Counted from the stretch's first letter, positions 34,268 to 47,299 are shown. The stretch is DNA of 64,000 nt from Holacanthus passer (GCA_025331565.1 JAFREQ010000042.1:2366501-2430500); one strand, 5' to 3'. Notes: generated from the letters alone by a model not told the origin. Program-made: numbers and translations.

Positions 34268-35560
34268 TTATTGCTTCTTCTCTTTCAGCTTGTCTTTAAT
34301 TTTCTGAGGCTCATCATATTGTATCAACCGCAGGATCTCCTTGTTGTCCATCACGCCCTGAATGAATTCTCCCTCTGAGATTTTATCTGTGAAAAACAAG
34401 CAGAGGAGCATCAACACATGCGGCGACTGCGAAAAACTTTAAAGCAGCTGATGAATTAGTGAGTTACCATTTTCTTTCTTCCCGAAGAATTCCCAGATTT
34501 TTTCCGCCCTCTTCTCCGGCGTGTTTTCGTCCTCGGGGAGGTTCTTCTGGTCTTCAGCAGGAATCATGTTGAATATCGACTGAATGAGAGTCATTTAAAC
34601 AGGTTTTTACTGTGAACTTAAAGTCACAACGGCTTCAGCTGAAACAATCAGAAGCAACATTAACAAACATTTGCTGCATCTCAAATATGATGAAGTGTCA
34701 CTTTCCTACAACTGTAAATTGAATATTTGTTGCTGTTTGCATGAAGAAGTAAAATAATGGCAATTGATATAATTTTCACAGATGACAGTTATTCAGCCTG
34801 GTTATTATTTTGCTGAAAAGGATTTTAAACCACATGTAATGGACTCATTAGTAACTTACTCACCGTCCCATTCAGCTACAAAGCCAATTTCTTTTGTTTC
34901 CAGTACAGAGATTTTTGAGGGAATAAAAGCGTAAATAGTAACACACAAGGTGATAAATTACCTGCCAAGTAGAAAATAAATTAATCAAACCAAATTTGGA
35001 ACAATGTACCATCTTGTTTTGAACATTTATTCATGTTTAAGCTTTTGGAAAGAGGCTGAATAGAAGTCAAATGTGATTAATTACTGCAGGGACAAAGTGT
35101 ATAATTTATCAAGTACTTCAGGTTGTGAGTAGCTATTTTTTCCTGTTTTCTGCGTGATGAAAGAAGGAGGCAGAAGTACCCTAACAATCTCTAGGATTTC
35201 ATTATTGCTGATGGTTCCATTCCCGTCCACGTCGTACAGAGCAAACGCCCACTCCAGCTTCTGCAGAGTCTTTCCCCCGGACGTGAGGTGCAGGGCGACG
35301 ATGTACTCCTTAAAGTCCAACGTGCCGTCTGCGTTCGTGTCAAAGCTCCTGAATACGTGCCGTGCATACTCTGTGGGGTCTGCGTTTGGGAAGAAACTGG
35401 CGTAGATGCCTTCAAACTGCTCCTTGGTGATCTTGCCCGTGGGACACTCCTTCAGGAAGGACTGGTACCAGGTGCAGAGCTCGGCCTCCGAGTACTTGGT
35501 GTTGGACTTCAGATCTTCCAGGAGCTCCTTTGACAAAGCGCTGCTCTTAGAATTCCCCAT
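34268..35560 (-). CDS. rcvrn: Recoverin, photoreceptor calcium sensor
   Basis: Recoverin is a myristoylated EF-hand protein of rods and cones that inhibits rhodopsin kinase (GRK1) when calcium is high. Exons: 35560-35180 (127 codons), 34579-34468 and 34386-34268, joined in frame to 203 residues; mammalian recoverin is about 200. The N-terminus MGNSKSSALSK carries the myristoylation glycine. EF1 is degenerate, with the family's CPTG (residues 39-42). EF2 (DTNADGTLDFKE) and EF3 (DVDGNGTISNNE) have full calcium-loop residues. EF4 is degenerate (KKENDKISEGEF). The C-terminus is lysine-rich (KIKDKLKEKKQ), as in the family switch region. The three-exon layout matches other recoverins. The open frame continues past 35180 into an intron; the donor gtactt and the SIFNMI restart show where it ends. 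Very secure. Confidence 0.97.
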
Positions 35561-35720
35561 CCTCCAAACCGATTCTCTCAGAGGTGAAACTTCTCCCTTC
35601 TTCTTCTTCTCTTCTCTTTCTGTCCTCTTGTTTCCTGTGTTTGGGGTTAGAACCTCTGCAGCGCTCCTTCGACTTACTCTGCCTTGTGTTCGCCCCGGCG
35701 GCCCCTCAAGGTGCCAAACG

Positions 35721-35952
35721 GGATTATGGTCATCACTGCCTAAATCCAGACAGCTGTCTTGAAGATTAAGCGGATAACCACGTCACACCGCTATTACACC
35801 TTTCTGAAGACACAGTTAAACACTGGAGGTATCAGCAGAGGATTAAACACAACAGGTGGCTGACACTGGAAAGGTCAACATCTGGAGGACCTGTTGGGCC
35901 TTTTGCAGCATTATTGCTTAAACTACGATCCCATCTGCCATCCCTGGGATTA
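35721..35952. promoter_or_regulatory. rcvrn: Three CRX/OTX-type motifs upstream of RCVRN
   Basis: GGATTA (TAATCC in the sense of the gene) occurs at 35721-35726, 35840-35845 and 35947-35952, that is 161 to 392 bases upstream of the start codon. CRX binds this core in photoreceptor promoters, recoverin included. Three hexamers in about 230 bases is more than expected by chance. Confidence 0.55.
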
Positions 35953-36428
35953 ATAACTCACTGTCATGTTAAATTACATCGGACTGCACATAAAACATGA
36001 CTGGGAATAGAAGAAGCATGTTATCAGGCTCAATTTGCCTTTAATTTAGCTCCTGTGTCATCAATTTTCTCACTTTCTTTGAATGCAGTCTGTTGTTGAA
36101 CATCTACATTAGCTTTACATTTACTTTATGTTCTGAGAAACAAATTTTAAAAGTCGTTTATGAGCTAATTGTTGGTAGTGGTGATAAGTGGTGATAGATT
36201 CATACTATGCAAGAGCAATTGAATATGTAAATGCAATCATTTTCCAAGTGTTCAATTGTTATCTGTACCAGTGATTTATACTATTGAAGGCATTCATTCA
36301 CAAACATACTTTAACTAAGAGCATCCAGGTGTTATTAGGCTGGATAATGTTACACTACATTATAAGTGAGTCCATGAAATTAACAATGAACAATTAACAA
36401 TGAAGATTTGTAAGACACTCCTGTAATC

Positions 36429-36473
36429 AAAGGAGTTCCCCAGGGATCTATTCTGGGTCCTCTTCTGTTTACC
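36429..36473 (+). mobile_element. LINE reverse-transcriptase fragment
   Basis: The frame reads KGVPQGSILGPLLFT, the conserved RT motif of non-LTR retrotransposons. Neither flank continues with the YADD motif, so only a short relic remains. It lies between RCVRN and GSG1L2. Confidence 0.6.
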
Positions 36474-38274
36474 TGTTTACCTAAGCATATGTCAAATGTC
36501 ATTGTATCACACTTAGGCACTGGTGATCTTGATGCTGATTTCCAAACACTCTCACTGTAGTTTTACACTTGTTTTAAATGCACACAAAATTTTGGAGAAC
36601 CTGAGTGACAATCAACTTTTTTTCTTAACATGATTATATTAGTTCATGAATATTATCTTTTCTTACTGGTTTTCTCAGCTTCTTTCATCACTTCTACCTG
36701 TTCTTGCTTTATTGTGATTTATTGGTTTGTTGTTTGTTTTCATTATGTAAAACAGAGCGACTGTTTGTCAAGATACTGAAAGCTTATATAGATAACATAT
36801 GTGTTTATCTAGATCCAGCCGACTGACAGTGAAGGTCTGTTGAAAACCAGACATTAGCCAGCGCTGACGGGGCAGTGAGGGATTGAGACGAGGCCGGTCG
36901 GACGCTGGGGGTCGTTGTGAAGCCCTGCATGGGGTGGGCTGCTCCTCTATGATGGGATGAGATTATCTGTGTCTCCAGTGTAATAGTCTCAGGCCAGATT
37001 ACAAGACCATCTGCTGCAGCGGTGCCAAAACCACAGCAAGTGAAGGCAATTAAAGAGCTGGGATGAGTGTATGTGCTGTGTGGTGGCAGCCATTAGTTCT
37101 GCTCTGACATATAAACTATACGGCAGAGATGTCGCATGTGTCTCCTCCATTGTGGAAACTCTGCATACCTACGTTTGCAAAATCAGATGAAGAAAAATCC
37201 TTTTCTAGTCTTTCAAATATCATCGTGTGCTTTTACATAATCATCCTAAGCATTTAGGTTTAGTCATGAAATGCACAGAATATGAAGCATCTCTGTCTCA
37301 GGGGGAAAAGCAGATGTTCAAATCTCACATCACATATATTATGATATTTTTGTCACAATGAGTTTATTTATTATGTAAAAAGGGATGAGCCAAGGAAACA
37401 TTGTACAACAGACTTACAGCTTCATCAAGTGTAACGCTGGACTTATTTGTCCTGTGTTTACAATTTTATTACACAGAAGCTAATGTTCAGAATAATCTCT
37501 TTGTGTTCGGGAGAATTACTCAGTGAGATGTTGGCTGCGACTCAAAGCACCACTGTCAGGTTTGTTTACTGGACGATGAATCCAAATTTATGGGAACACT
37601 TTGTTTGGAAAGTCTCTAAAGGCTTCACCGTCTGTTCACACACATCAGACCTTCACACCCTTTTCTGAAATGCTCCTGAAATGGGAGTTTTGTGGAATCC
37701 GTTTTGAACACGCACAGAAATGCTACAAGAACAAAACATTTATTTTCTGTCTTAATCGAAAATGACTCCAATGTTCAATATTGTCTATATACACTCATTT
37801 TATTTAGAGACGACAAAAACAATCATCGTGAGTTCCCATTTGAAAGGTTTGTCGTGGTCTTGGTTCGATATCGTTCATAGACTCAGGATGACGGTGGACC
37901 ATCGTCGGGGTTATGAAACAAACTGTACCTACATGAGTTAAACACGGTCGTCGTGTGCGTTTCTCAACCTGAGGACTCACAGAATCAGAATAATCCTGGA
38001 CTGATGCGTCTCTTTAAGCTCTGATGTTTTAGTCTGCGTGACTCCTCTAACCTTTTGATTCAGTGTACTTTGGATTTGGCTCCGAAAACATGACAAGGTT
38101 GCTGTGATTGAGGGAATATTCAAGTTTCATTTCCAGGTTATGAAACAAGAGTCTTACATGCTGATGTTTAACAGGTATAATGTTCTCCATCTTTATCCAG
38201 CATGTTCTGATGCTCACATTTGCTAAATAGCAGTAATGAATATCACTAGTTTCGTCTTGTACAAATTACGGATT

Positions 38275-38365
38275 TGACCTGATGATGGTTGTGTCACCAA
38301 AGTTGCCAAAACTTTACCATTCATCCTGAGGGGAACATGAATGTCTGAACTCAAAGTCATTATCT
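38275..38365 (+). repeat. Dispersed fish repeat, 'CTCTGGGGATCATGAATG' family, copy 3
   Basis: It contains gtcaccaaagttgccaaaac, then attcatcctgaggggaacat and gaatgtctg. A diverged partial copy. Confidence 0.5.
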
Positions 38366-38668
38366 GCATCTGTTCAAGCAACAAAATTATCTTCAGAGCA
38401 TCGACATCAGCATGTTCAGATTGTCACTATGAGCATCCTGAAGACTCTTGATTCTTTATGTCTGTTTAACCTCCAGTTTTTGGTGGTTTTTCATTGTTGG
38501 TTTTTCATTGGTTACTGAAAGTCTGAAAATTTATCGAGAGGAAAAGACAAATAATGGCAGCAGATGTTTCCTCCTGACATGTCGTCTCCTTCACGTGCAT
38601 CTGTCTTCATTTGTGTGATGCATTTCACATCAGCAGGCTCTTAGACATGGAGAGATTTTCCCTGCGCG

Positions 38669-38690
38669 CACACACACACACACACACACA
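38669..38690 (+). repeat. (CA)n microsatellite
   Basis: Eleven CA units in intergenic DNA. Confidence 0.9.
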
Positions 38691-39268
38691 CTATGGATGG
38701 ATTTTCATATGAGACTGTATGTGACAGGTCAGCAACTGGAAAACAGGAGCTTGATCTTATGTCTGCAGCTGCAATTACTTTGACATGAAATGCAGAAAAA
38801 ACAGAGGAATGTAAACAGGAGGAACCTCGTCCTGGATTATAATCTGAGCTCATAGTAATCTTTTTTTTTTCATTATTAATATGCTCAAAGGAAGTCTGAA
38901 ATATAATTTGCCATTTGTAATGGATAATATTGCAGGCAAAGATTTGTAGAAGGGGAGGAGCGATGGGGTTGGACGAGCAGCACAAGAGGGAAAGAGTTCA
39001 AATGAAGCAGAGAGAAGCAACGAGCCGTTGGACGGCCATGGGTCTCTATTGTTTCTGTGGAAGTGGAGAGGATGAATCCTTTAATCAAGGTGGCAGCGCA
39101 TCATTAGAGCCGGCGGAGGGATGCACACAATTCTCACCCAAGAAGCCTCAAACGCAACAAGATTATGAAGATTTGATATATCTGCTGGGAGGCGAAACAC
39201 GGTGGCTACATATCAAAAGCCAGGATTAGTTGCCTTTTCATTTCATCTCCTCTGGCCTGGCCTCGACC

Positions 39269-42200
39269 ATGAGGCTAGAGCGCGGGCGGCGGGCTTCTCT
39301 GGCAATCACCCTCAACTTTGTGGCGTTTGCTTTTGCCTTATCAGCGGTGACCACCAGCTACTGGTGCGAGGGGACCAGGAAGGTGGCCAAACCCTTCTGC
39401 ACAGGGCCGCCGGTGAAGGTGAAGCAGTGGTTCTGCATCCGCTTCAACAGCTCCAACATCAACGACAGCCGCCTGGTCCAGTACATCTTCGAGACCGGAG
39501 AGGAGAAGTTTCTTCTGAAGAAGTTCCACACCGGCATATTTTTCTCCTGCGAGCAGGCCGCCGACATGAACGGTAAGACGGCAAGGCGTCCTTGGGCTTC
39601 AGCCTGGTGTTCAAAAACAGGAAGTGATGATGAGGGAAGCAAAAATCAGACTCTGTAGTCAGTCTACAGATTATAAATGTTGACACCTCGGAAGTCTGTG
39701 AATACAGATGTTTTATTTCCTGTAAGACTGAGATGAAGAGATGCATTTCATGTCGAGACGAGGTGAGAAAACCAGTTCAAAGTGCTGAAGTGGGGCCTTC
39801 AGTCAGTATCTCATTAACATTTTCCATTAACATCCATCAGGTTTAATCAGAAGTAAGATCAAAACTAAATCTCATCAAACAGAACATAAAACTTACAAAT
39901 TCATATTTTCTCTGTTAATCATTTCAGCAGCTGGATGTTCTTCACCTGAGCTGCAGTTTGGATCTTTAGGTTGTTGTGGAGGAAGTATTCAGATCTTTTA
40001 CTTAAGTAAAAGTAACAATATCACAAGGTAAAAATACTCTGTAGAAATAAGTCCTGCATTCACAATTTTACTTAAGTAAAAGTACAAAAGTATTGGTATC
40101 AAAATACACGTAAAATACCAACAGTAAACATATTCATTATGCAAAATGACACATTTCACAATCATATATATTATATTACTGAACTGAATAATGCATCATT
40201 ATTTATTCTTATATTTTGTTTTTTATTTTGTTAATCAGCAAAGTGAAAATGAAAAAGTACAATATTTACTTCTTAAATGTAGTGAAGTAGCACAAATACT
40301 CAATATACTCTATAAGTTCAAGAAATACTCAAGTACCTCAAAAAGTACAGTATATGAGTAAAGGTACTTACTCACTTATTCACATAATGATTCTTTTCTC
40401 GCACTGAACCGTTTGACACAGGACACTAAACATATTCCTTCCTGTCGTTTGTCCAGCAAAGAAAACTGCTGCAAAATAAAAAGTAGACCGTAGAAATATT
40501 TCAGTCACGAGCATAAAAACCGTCAGCTGTCAGTTTCATGATGCCGATGATCTGTATGTTGAACCTGGTTTCATTTCTTAGGTTTGTCTTGGTAATATTT
40601 AATTTTCATGACTAAATAAGCAACAAGAGTTTTAAAAAAACATTCAATTGCCAAAGATTTTGGTTCAAACACTGATGAATCCTGATTGCATCAAAAGACG
40701 TGACGTCCCACAGAGCTCCGCCCACTTTAAACCAGTCAGAGCAGCACTGAGGAAAAAAACACAAATACAGAAATATCTCGTATCTATGAAAAAAAAAGTT
40801 GTTGCTCTGAAAATTATTTAGTGTTCATATATGATCTCACTGCTCGTAGAAAGAAGCTGATTGGTTTTATGCTTTTTAGGTTTGTGCATCTGTAAGATTT
40901 TGTTTTGATCGTTGCCGACTGAACCGGATTAAAAACCGTTTCTCTTGTGTTGCATGCAAGCTGCTCCATTTGGTTTCATAAGCTCTGACTGAAATAAGTT
41001 TGCATCAGGATTCGCATGCAAATTGTTTAATCTACAGGCTTCCATCAATATGACCGGTATATGAAAGCTAGTTCATCAGGAACATCGAAGACTAAAGAAC
41101 CAACCAATCACGTGATGCCAAAATCAATCCACATCTCACATCAGAGGTTCAATTAGTTCCTAATGACTTCATTTCAACGAACTGTTAACTCGACCGAGTT
41201 TACAGTTTAACACGTACAAAAATTAAAGTTGGCAATAAATGAATGAATGAATACTTAAAGGGGTTTGAATGGATCAAAACGTTCAAGGAAACTCATATCT
41301 TCTTCATAATTAGAACCAAACTACACAGTTTCTTCATGGGAAATCTCAATCCAGTAAAGTTAGTGTTTTACTGAAAGTGTTCTACATCAATAACTAACTG
41401 TGTGAATCTGTGTTTTTTCTTCTGATCACAGGCTTTGACTGTCGAGACTTCTCAGAGATCGCACCAGAACACGAAAGAGGTTCGTAAAGTGATGCAAGGT
41501 TGACATTTTAAACTCTAAGCGAATGTTTTGTTTGAAAGTTTGAAAGTTTTGAGAGAGAACACGGCTGACGTTACTGAGAAAGACGCGTTACAGCACAGAC
41601 ATGGCCTCGCCCATTCAGAAGTAAAACTCATTGGGATTTGCAAGAAACATCCAGTTCATTGAGCTTTATTAATTTTGAATTAATTCTGTTACACTATCAA
41701 CAGGTGGAAGCTAAAGATTACAGCGTTGACAAACCTGAAACATCTGCAGCGTCACATCACTTCACTTTCAGATTGCAGGTCAATTTTGGAGGAATTCAGG
41801 AACTAAGGTGTTTTGTTCACAAATTCAAAGACAAAGAGTTATGAATTCATCACTACTCTGAGACACAGCCAGGACAAAGATGGTGGTACTATCATAGTAT
41901 AGTATAGTACAGTAGTACAGTCAAAAATAAAGACCTACAACATAAACCTGTAGGATTGTTACATTATCCAGAAGAGTCTCGTCTGTCTGTGTTAAAAATC
42001 TAGAGAAAGGGAAATGGAACTTAAATCAATTGCATTCATTTCACTAAACATAAAGAACTGAACTTGTATTGTGAGTTCTGACTTTTGTGAGCTTTGCACG
42101 TTATGAACAACCGACATCAGTAGCATCAGTCCGGCAGCTGCTGCCCTGATTTTATAAATCTGTCCAGTCCCCAACGATCAGATTCAGACCTCCAGACCTA

Positions 42201-45076
42201 AAAGGAGCAGACCTGCGTCCCCACGTGCTCGTCTGCCTTCAGACAAGTGGGATTATTCATCAGGGACGGGGCATTTTGAGGATAATGCAGCTCAGTGCTC
42301 CCTCCCTCCGTCTGTTTCGTAGGGGTCCTGTGGCTGTGCATCGTGGCTGAGAGCCTGTACCTCACCCTGCTCTTCACCGGCGGGGCCCTGATGACCCTCG
42401 AGCAGTGTCCCTGCTTCAGCATCATGAACAAGCTGAAGCTCAGTGCCTTCGCTGCCATGTGCACTGCCCTGTCAGGTAACAACACACGATGTGTCGTCTT
42501 CTTTCTGTCAGCAGGCCTGATGTCGGCGAGGCGTATCTGCCTGTTCTGAATGACAGCAGCTGATGGCGCCCTCCACCTGTGGTGATAAAGCTGCTACACA
42601 GCAGGTTGAGTCCGACTCAATCACAAATGTCAGGAGCTTGTTCACCTAATGAACGTTCAAATGTAAACAGGTCACATTATTCTTCAGGTATCTAATAGTT
42701 CTGTTTGGGTCCCTGAAGGTCCTGTAGACAAACTCAGGGAAGCCGCTGCTCTTTGATGGAGGCGGTTCAGTTCAACCAGATGAACATTAATCAGAACAAT
42801 TGTTCCATTAGTCTTCATCCTTGAAGTCTTTGCTCTTGAGATTAAGTATAAATCCGACCTTCGTGTTACTTGTTCAAGTTTATTTTCAAACTTAGAATGA
42901 GCTCACTGTGTCCGTCCTCTGGCCTCAGGGGGGCAGTAATGAGCCCGTTACTGTTTGACTCATTGAGGCAAAGAAGACGCTGCACTAGAAAACTTACTTT
43001 GGAACTTAGTGAAGATGAACTGATTGTTTTTACAAAGATACATCCGTGAAAGAGCAGTCAGTAAAAAGTAAAGTAAATAAATAGAATTCGAATGGTTTTG
43101 TCTTTAAATATGAATAAAGACATTTCATTTTCATGAAATCAAACTCTGTTTTTGATACCAACTGTGGTCGGCATCAATGTTTTTACATTCTGCGATTACT
43201 TCATATATAAAGTCGTTGTTGTTAGTTTCTTCCACCGAGGATCAGATCAGTCACTGAAGTGATTTGTGCAGTTCAGCCTCTGAAAAGTCTTTTCTGAGTT
43301 TTACACTGAATGATGACGGCCGGGATCGCTCGACTAAATCCAGCTGGACTGAACCAATCAAAGGGGTGAAACCACAGCGGGACAGCCTGAGATTCCTGCC
43401 ATAAATCTGGATTAATTCACTGGGTTTCCTGCTTCTGGGACAATGTTTCTGTTCCAGAAAGTTGAGAAAGTTGGAATATTTATTAATTTAGGATGTTTCT
43501 GTGACCTTCATCACAGATGAGCATCATAACGCTTCCATATATTTGGATGTATATATATATATATTTAATGTTTACAAATGAGTTATAAATGCTACAGAGT
43601 GGATGTTAAAGTAAAGTGTTCTTCATAGATCTGTAATAATTAAGCAGACGTGTTGTAGGTGGGGGCAGGTTTGCTGTAGGTGAGTCAGAACAGCAGCAGG
43701 GCAGCAGGTCAGACCGGCTGCAGGACGTCAGCTTCGGTCGCCGGCGAGCGTTCAGAGCAGCTCACTGCACCGCGTCCACTCACTTCCTCGGAGGATTTGC
43801 TGGTTGTGGACTAATCGGATTGGAGCCGGGGCAGCGGTTTTGGGCTGTGCCAAGACCTGCCCAGAGGAGCTCCCTCCTGCCCCCCGCTCTACTCCCCCCG
43901 ACTCCCTCCCATCCCCCCTGTTGTTACGAGTTAATCCCAAGAAAAGCAGCTGTGGAGAGGCAGACTGATGGATGAGGGAGGGCCAGGATCCGGCAGGGCG
44001 ATAACACAGAGGCCGGTTCACCAACCAGGAGGTGATGTTCACTCTGAACATCAGTCTGTAGATAGAAGTCATGTTTCAGCACCGAGTCTTCTAACCAGAC
44101 TGAATCACTCTCTGCTTTGCTCTTGTCCTCAGGCCTTTGTGGGATGGTGGCCCACATGATGTTTACCACCATATTCCAGCTGGCTGTCGCGATGGGCCCC
44201 GAAGACTGGAGGCCCAAGACCTGGGACTACAGCTGGTCTTATGTGTAAGCACTTTTTACATCAAAACACTGGTTAGTTACAAGTCAAAGTGAATCCTTGG
44301 TTAATGTCTTAACCAGCGCTGTGACGGGAAAAACAGTCATCTATTGTTCATAGGCTTATTGACCTTCCGTGTGTCAGCAGCAGGAAGTGGCACTACTGTG
44401 TAATTTTAAGTTTTATACATACATTTGAGCAAATATCTGACCAGTTTTATAAGATAATGTTCTGGCAGAGACCTTGTTCTCCAACAGTCTGACAAACATC
44501 CATCACTTTTTACATAACAGGTGGATTCTTTCCAAACTATATTATGTATAAAATATTTCTTCAAAAACAGGCTGTGTGAACCAATCAGCACCAAAACCTT
44601 TGGCTTGATTTTACTAGGCAGCAATAGCAACATGGAAATTAAACGACTGTAGACTAGCTGTGTCTAAAATGACTCTTTAAACTAGAAGAGTGAACTCCGT
44701 AGAGTGCAGATCTCCTTCTTAAATATTAATGTGACTTAAGTCTAATACTGTTTTCAAACCTCTTCTCAGCTTAGCGTGGGGATCTTTTGGCACCTGCATG
44801 GGCTCAGCGGTGACGGCGCTCAACAGGTACACAAAGACCATCATAGAGTTTAAATACAAGCGGCGGAACATCGAGAAGAGCCTGATGATCAAGCAGAAGA
44901 TGATGGAGCTGGACCTCCCAGAGCAGATGTGGGACATGTACCTGACCGCCGTGCCGGCCGACGCCGAGGCACAGCTGGAACTGCCGGTCAACGGCCACAA
45001 ACCATCGACAGGAACAACATTCGAGGTCGAGATGGACAATGCACCACAAGAACCACAAGGAGAGGCATATTGCTAA
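39269..45076 (+). CDS. gsg1l2: GSG1-like protein 2 (claudin-superfamily four-TM protein)
   Basis: Exons: 39269-39572, 41432-41479, 42323-42475, 44133-44244, 44770-45076, joined in frame to 307 residues. It belongs to the GSG1/GSG1L family in the PMP22-claudin superfamily. GSG1L is an AMPA-receptor auxiliary subunit; the role of GSG1L2 is not known. TM1 is about residues 10-32. The extracellular loop has cysteines and FHTGIFFSCE. TM2 is about 118-143. TM3 covers LSAFAAM...GMVAHMM (about 153-180), the family signature. TM4 is about 203-225 (LAWGSFGTCMGSAVTALN). The cytoplasmic tail is charged (KYKRRNIEKSLMIKQKMMEL). GPEDWRPKTWDYSW before TM4 is also family-typical. I chose L2 over GSG1L because its neighbours (recoverin, GAS7, DHRS7C) are those of human GSG1L2 and because the loop is short. 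The ATG at 39269 sits just ahead of TM1. Family secure, paralogue likely. Confidence 0.88.
39973..40378 (+). repeat. Dispersed 'AAGTAAAAGTACTAATACC' family repeat, copy 5 (longest)
   Basis: It starts gttgtggaggaagtattcag, then cttaagtaaaagtaacaata. The interior has gtcctgcattcacaatttta, tattcattatgcaaaatgac and catatatattatattactga. The right end has gtagtgaagtagcacaaa and actcaagtacctcaaaaagtac. Interior and both ends make this the best copy in the window. It is in the first intron of GSG1L2. Confidence 0.75.
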
Positions 45077-45404
45077 AAATGGATCCATGTCCTCGTGGCC
45101 CACTGGAACAGTTTTCATGGCTGATTTCCTGGATTGACTCTTGTCCTTGGATTTGAATTTATAATACAAGAGAATATTTGTTCAGATTCTTTTTCTGGAA
45201 ATAATGTAACACGGTCGGCTTTGACACAACATGCATTTCATCAAATCTTTCCATGCGATGTTGTTCATGGGAGGAAGGGAAGACGGCTGCGATTCCAGCG
45301 CCTTCGCATGAATGTGTGGCGAGCTGCAGGATGTGCAGGCAGCTGCTGCACAAAGACGACGACGCAGCTGCAGCTGTTTTGTGCCTCTTTCAGTCTCACT
45401 GTCT

Positions 45405-45482
45405 TGCTCCTACATGTCGGGGGATCGGGGGCCTTTTACACGTCTGTGCCCAGGGGCCCGTTGTCTCATGATCCGTCCATGT
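45405..45482 (+). repeat. Copy of a GGGGGCCTTTTAC fish repeat in the GSG1L2 3'UTR
   Basis: The stretch cttgctcctacatgtcgggg through gggggccttttac, tctgtgcccagggg and atccgtccatg aligns with 52981-53060, which follows a minisatellite. Here the tail is present without the minisatellite. Confidence 0.65.
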
Positions 45483-46176
45483 TCACCACAACACATCTGA
45501 GAAGAGATTATGCAAAAAAAATACATGTTACATGAGCCAACACTGTGAGTATTATAATCATGACTGTTATTCAGGAACAGATGGGATGAGCTGATTCCTC
45601 CGAGCTGTGTCTGTTCTCTGTTCATCATCCAGCTCATCTGAGGCTGAGACCATCAGTCAGTGTGTATTGATGATCACTGGCAGGCAGATTTACAGTATAT
45701 ACATACGCAAGGACATCTGCAAATATGCTTGAAAATGATTTTAAAAATCTTTTTTACGATTTTGATGGTGCAGCATTTTCCATGTTGGGCTCCTCTCATG
45801 CATCATTTGGATTCATTTCACCATTTTTATTTGTTTTAATTCTCTATTTAAAGAAATCAACGTATTAAATCAGGACTTTTAGCTGCCATATTTGATTTAT
45901 GTGAGGCCGACGCTTTCTGATGGGTTCTTATTGGCGTAATGGATGTGGAGCACTTTCTAATTTGAGATATAAATCAAACATTGACAGGACCGGACCAAAA
46001 TATGAGTGAAGGGAAACGTCTACAATGGAGTAAGACTGACACCTATTGGAACTAAAGTGTATGATGGAACAACTGTGCAGGAAATCTTTGTTCTTCAATC
46101 ACAGAACACAGAGGAATTTCTGTATCGTCTGATCATAGAGAATATACCTGTCATTCAAGATGTAATGAAGCTGCAA

Positions 46177-46182
46177 AATAAA
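46177..46182 (+). terminator. gsg1l2: Possible polyadenylation signal of GSG1L2
   Basis: AATAAA about 1.1 kb after the stop codon on the coding strand. The downstream GT-rich signal is weak. Confidence 0.4.
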
Positions 46183-46200
46183 ATATGATTGATGATGATG

Positions 46201-46911
46201 ATGATCCTCAAAAACTGTTTTCAACTGAGGAAAACAACTCAACCATATTCGATTGAATCCCTGATAACTGTTCAGCTCACTTCACAAGTTGCTGATCTCT
46301 TATCGTTTGTTCTCTCTGAAGGCGGCATTCGACTCTGCAGACGACCTGAAACTGACAGTTAGTTATTTCTGCTGCTGATGTAATCCCATTAGGTGGCGAG
46401 AGTCCAAGATATACCGTGCTGGATTCATCATAGATTCTCTTCTGATGGTGAAGTGTGAAATGACAGTTTCTTATGAAGTGGCTGTTATTTTGGAAGTTTT
46501 TTTGCAGTTATAATATCTATATATAATAATAATCATAATAATATCGTGTGTTATAAACATGAACTTTAAAACACTGCAGGCTCGTGTGTCTGCCAGCCAT
46601 CAAATGTTCTCCACCCGGGTTAACTTGACCCTGAGTCTGAAAAAGTTGGGGCGCTGTGTGAAACATAAATATAACAGAATAATGTGTGACAGTTATCATT
46701 TTCTAATCCTTTTTAGAAAAAAGTGTTGTATTTATGCAACTAGACTAACTGAACAACATGCTACGGTAAAACTGTCACATTTAATCAACAGGATTCAAAG
46801 ATTGGGGCTTGAGTTAAATGTTAATTAAAAATCAGTTGGTGAAATAGTCACATTTCAGGATTCATGGACATGGACACATTATGAATATCCACATTATGCC
46901 TTGATAAATAT
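46201..46911. other. Intergenic DNA between the 3' ends of GSG1L2 and NATD1
   Basis: Convergent genes. A/T-rich, with no exon, RNA gene or clear repeat seen. Confidence 0.5.
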
Positions 46912-46917
46912 TTTATT
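46912..46917 (-). terminator. natd1: Possible polyadenylation signal of NATD1
   Basis: AATAAA on the minus strand, about 390 bases after the stop codon. Confidence 0.4.
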
Positions 46918-47299
46918 GTCATGTCCCAACAATGAATAATTAAGAAATATTACTACTAAAAATTACAAGCAACAGATTACAAAGATGAAATCTCATATAT
47001 GTATATATATATTAAAAAAAACCTCATATTTACTGGGTGTTAAATTTATGTCCCTTCAAAAATAATATGAATCACTTTGAATTAACTGTGTCAACCTTTA
47101 ATAGGTTTGATCGGGAATTTCTATAATATGACATTTCATATAAATTCAGAGTAAAACAATCAGTATTCATGACCATGTCGCTGCAGATTCTTCAGATCGG
47201 GCGGCTTCACATCCTCCATTTGTCCTCCACAGGACTGTACATTAACTGACAGGAGGGTGTAATGGTTCGAGGTAGATTTACTGGACCAACAGGTTTCAG

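Larger units (their letters stand above)
35961..39228. other. Intergenic DNA between the 5' ends of RCVRN and GSG1L2
   Basis: The genes diverge. Apart from the LINE relic, a dispersed repeat near 38275-38365 and a (CA)n run at 38669-38690, nothing coding was seen. A less A/T-rich patch at about 36830-37090 has several GATTA cores (gattgaga, gagattatctg, agattacaag) and ggcaattaaag, and could be a shared enhancer. No GLP2R exon was recognised here. Confidence 0.45.
45077..46200 (+). other. gsg1l2: GSG1L2 3' untranslated region
   Basis: No coding content follows the stop codon. AATAAA at 46177-46182, followed by a gatgatgatgatgat run, is the best candidate end of the transcript. An earlier weak ATTAAA lies near 45865. 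Confidence 0.5.

Noticed and set aside
46184..46204. gattgatgatgatgatgat as a snoRNA C box
   Set aside because: Simple repeat; no paired D box or terminal stem was found.
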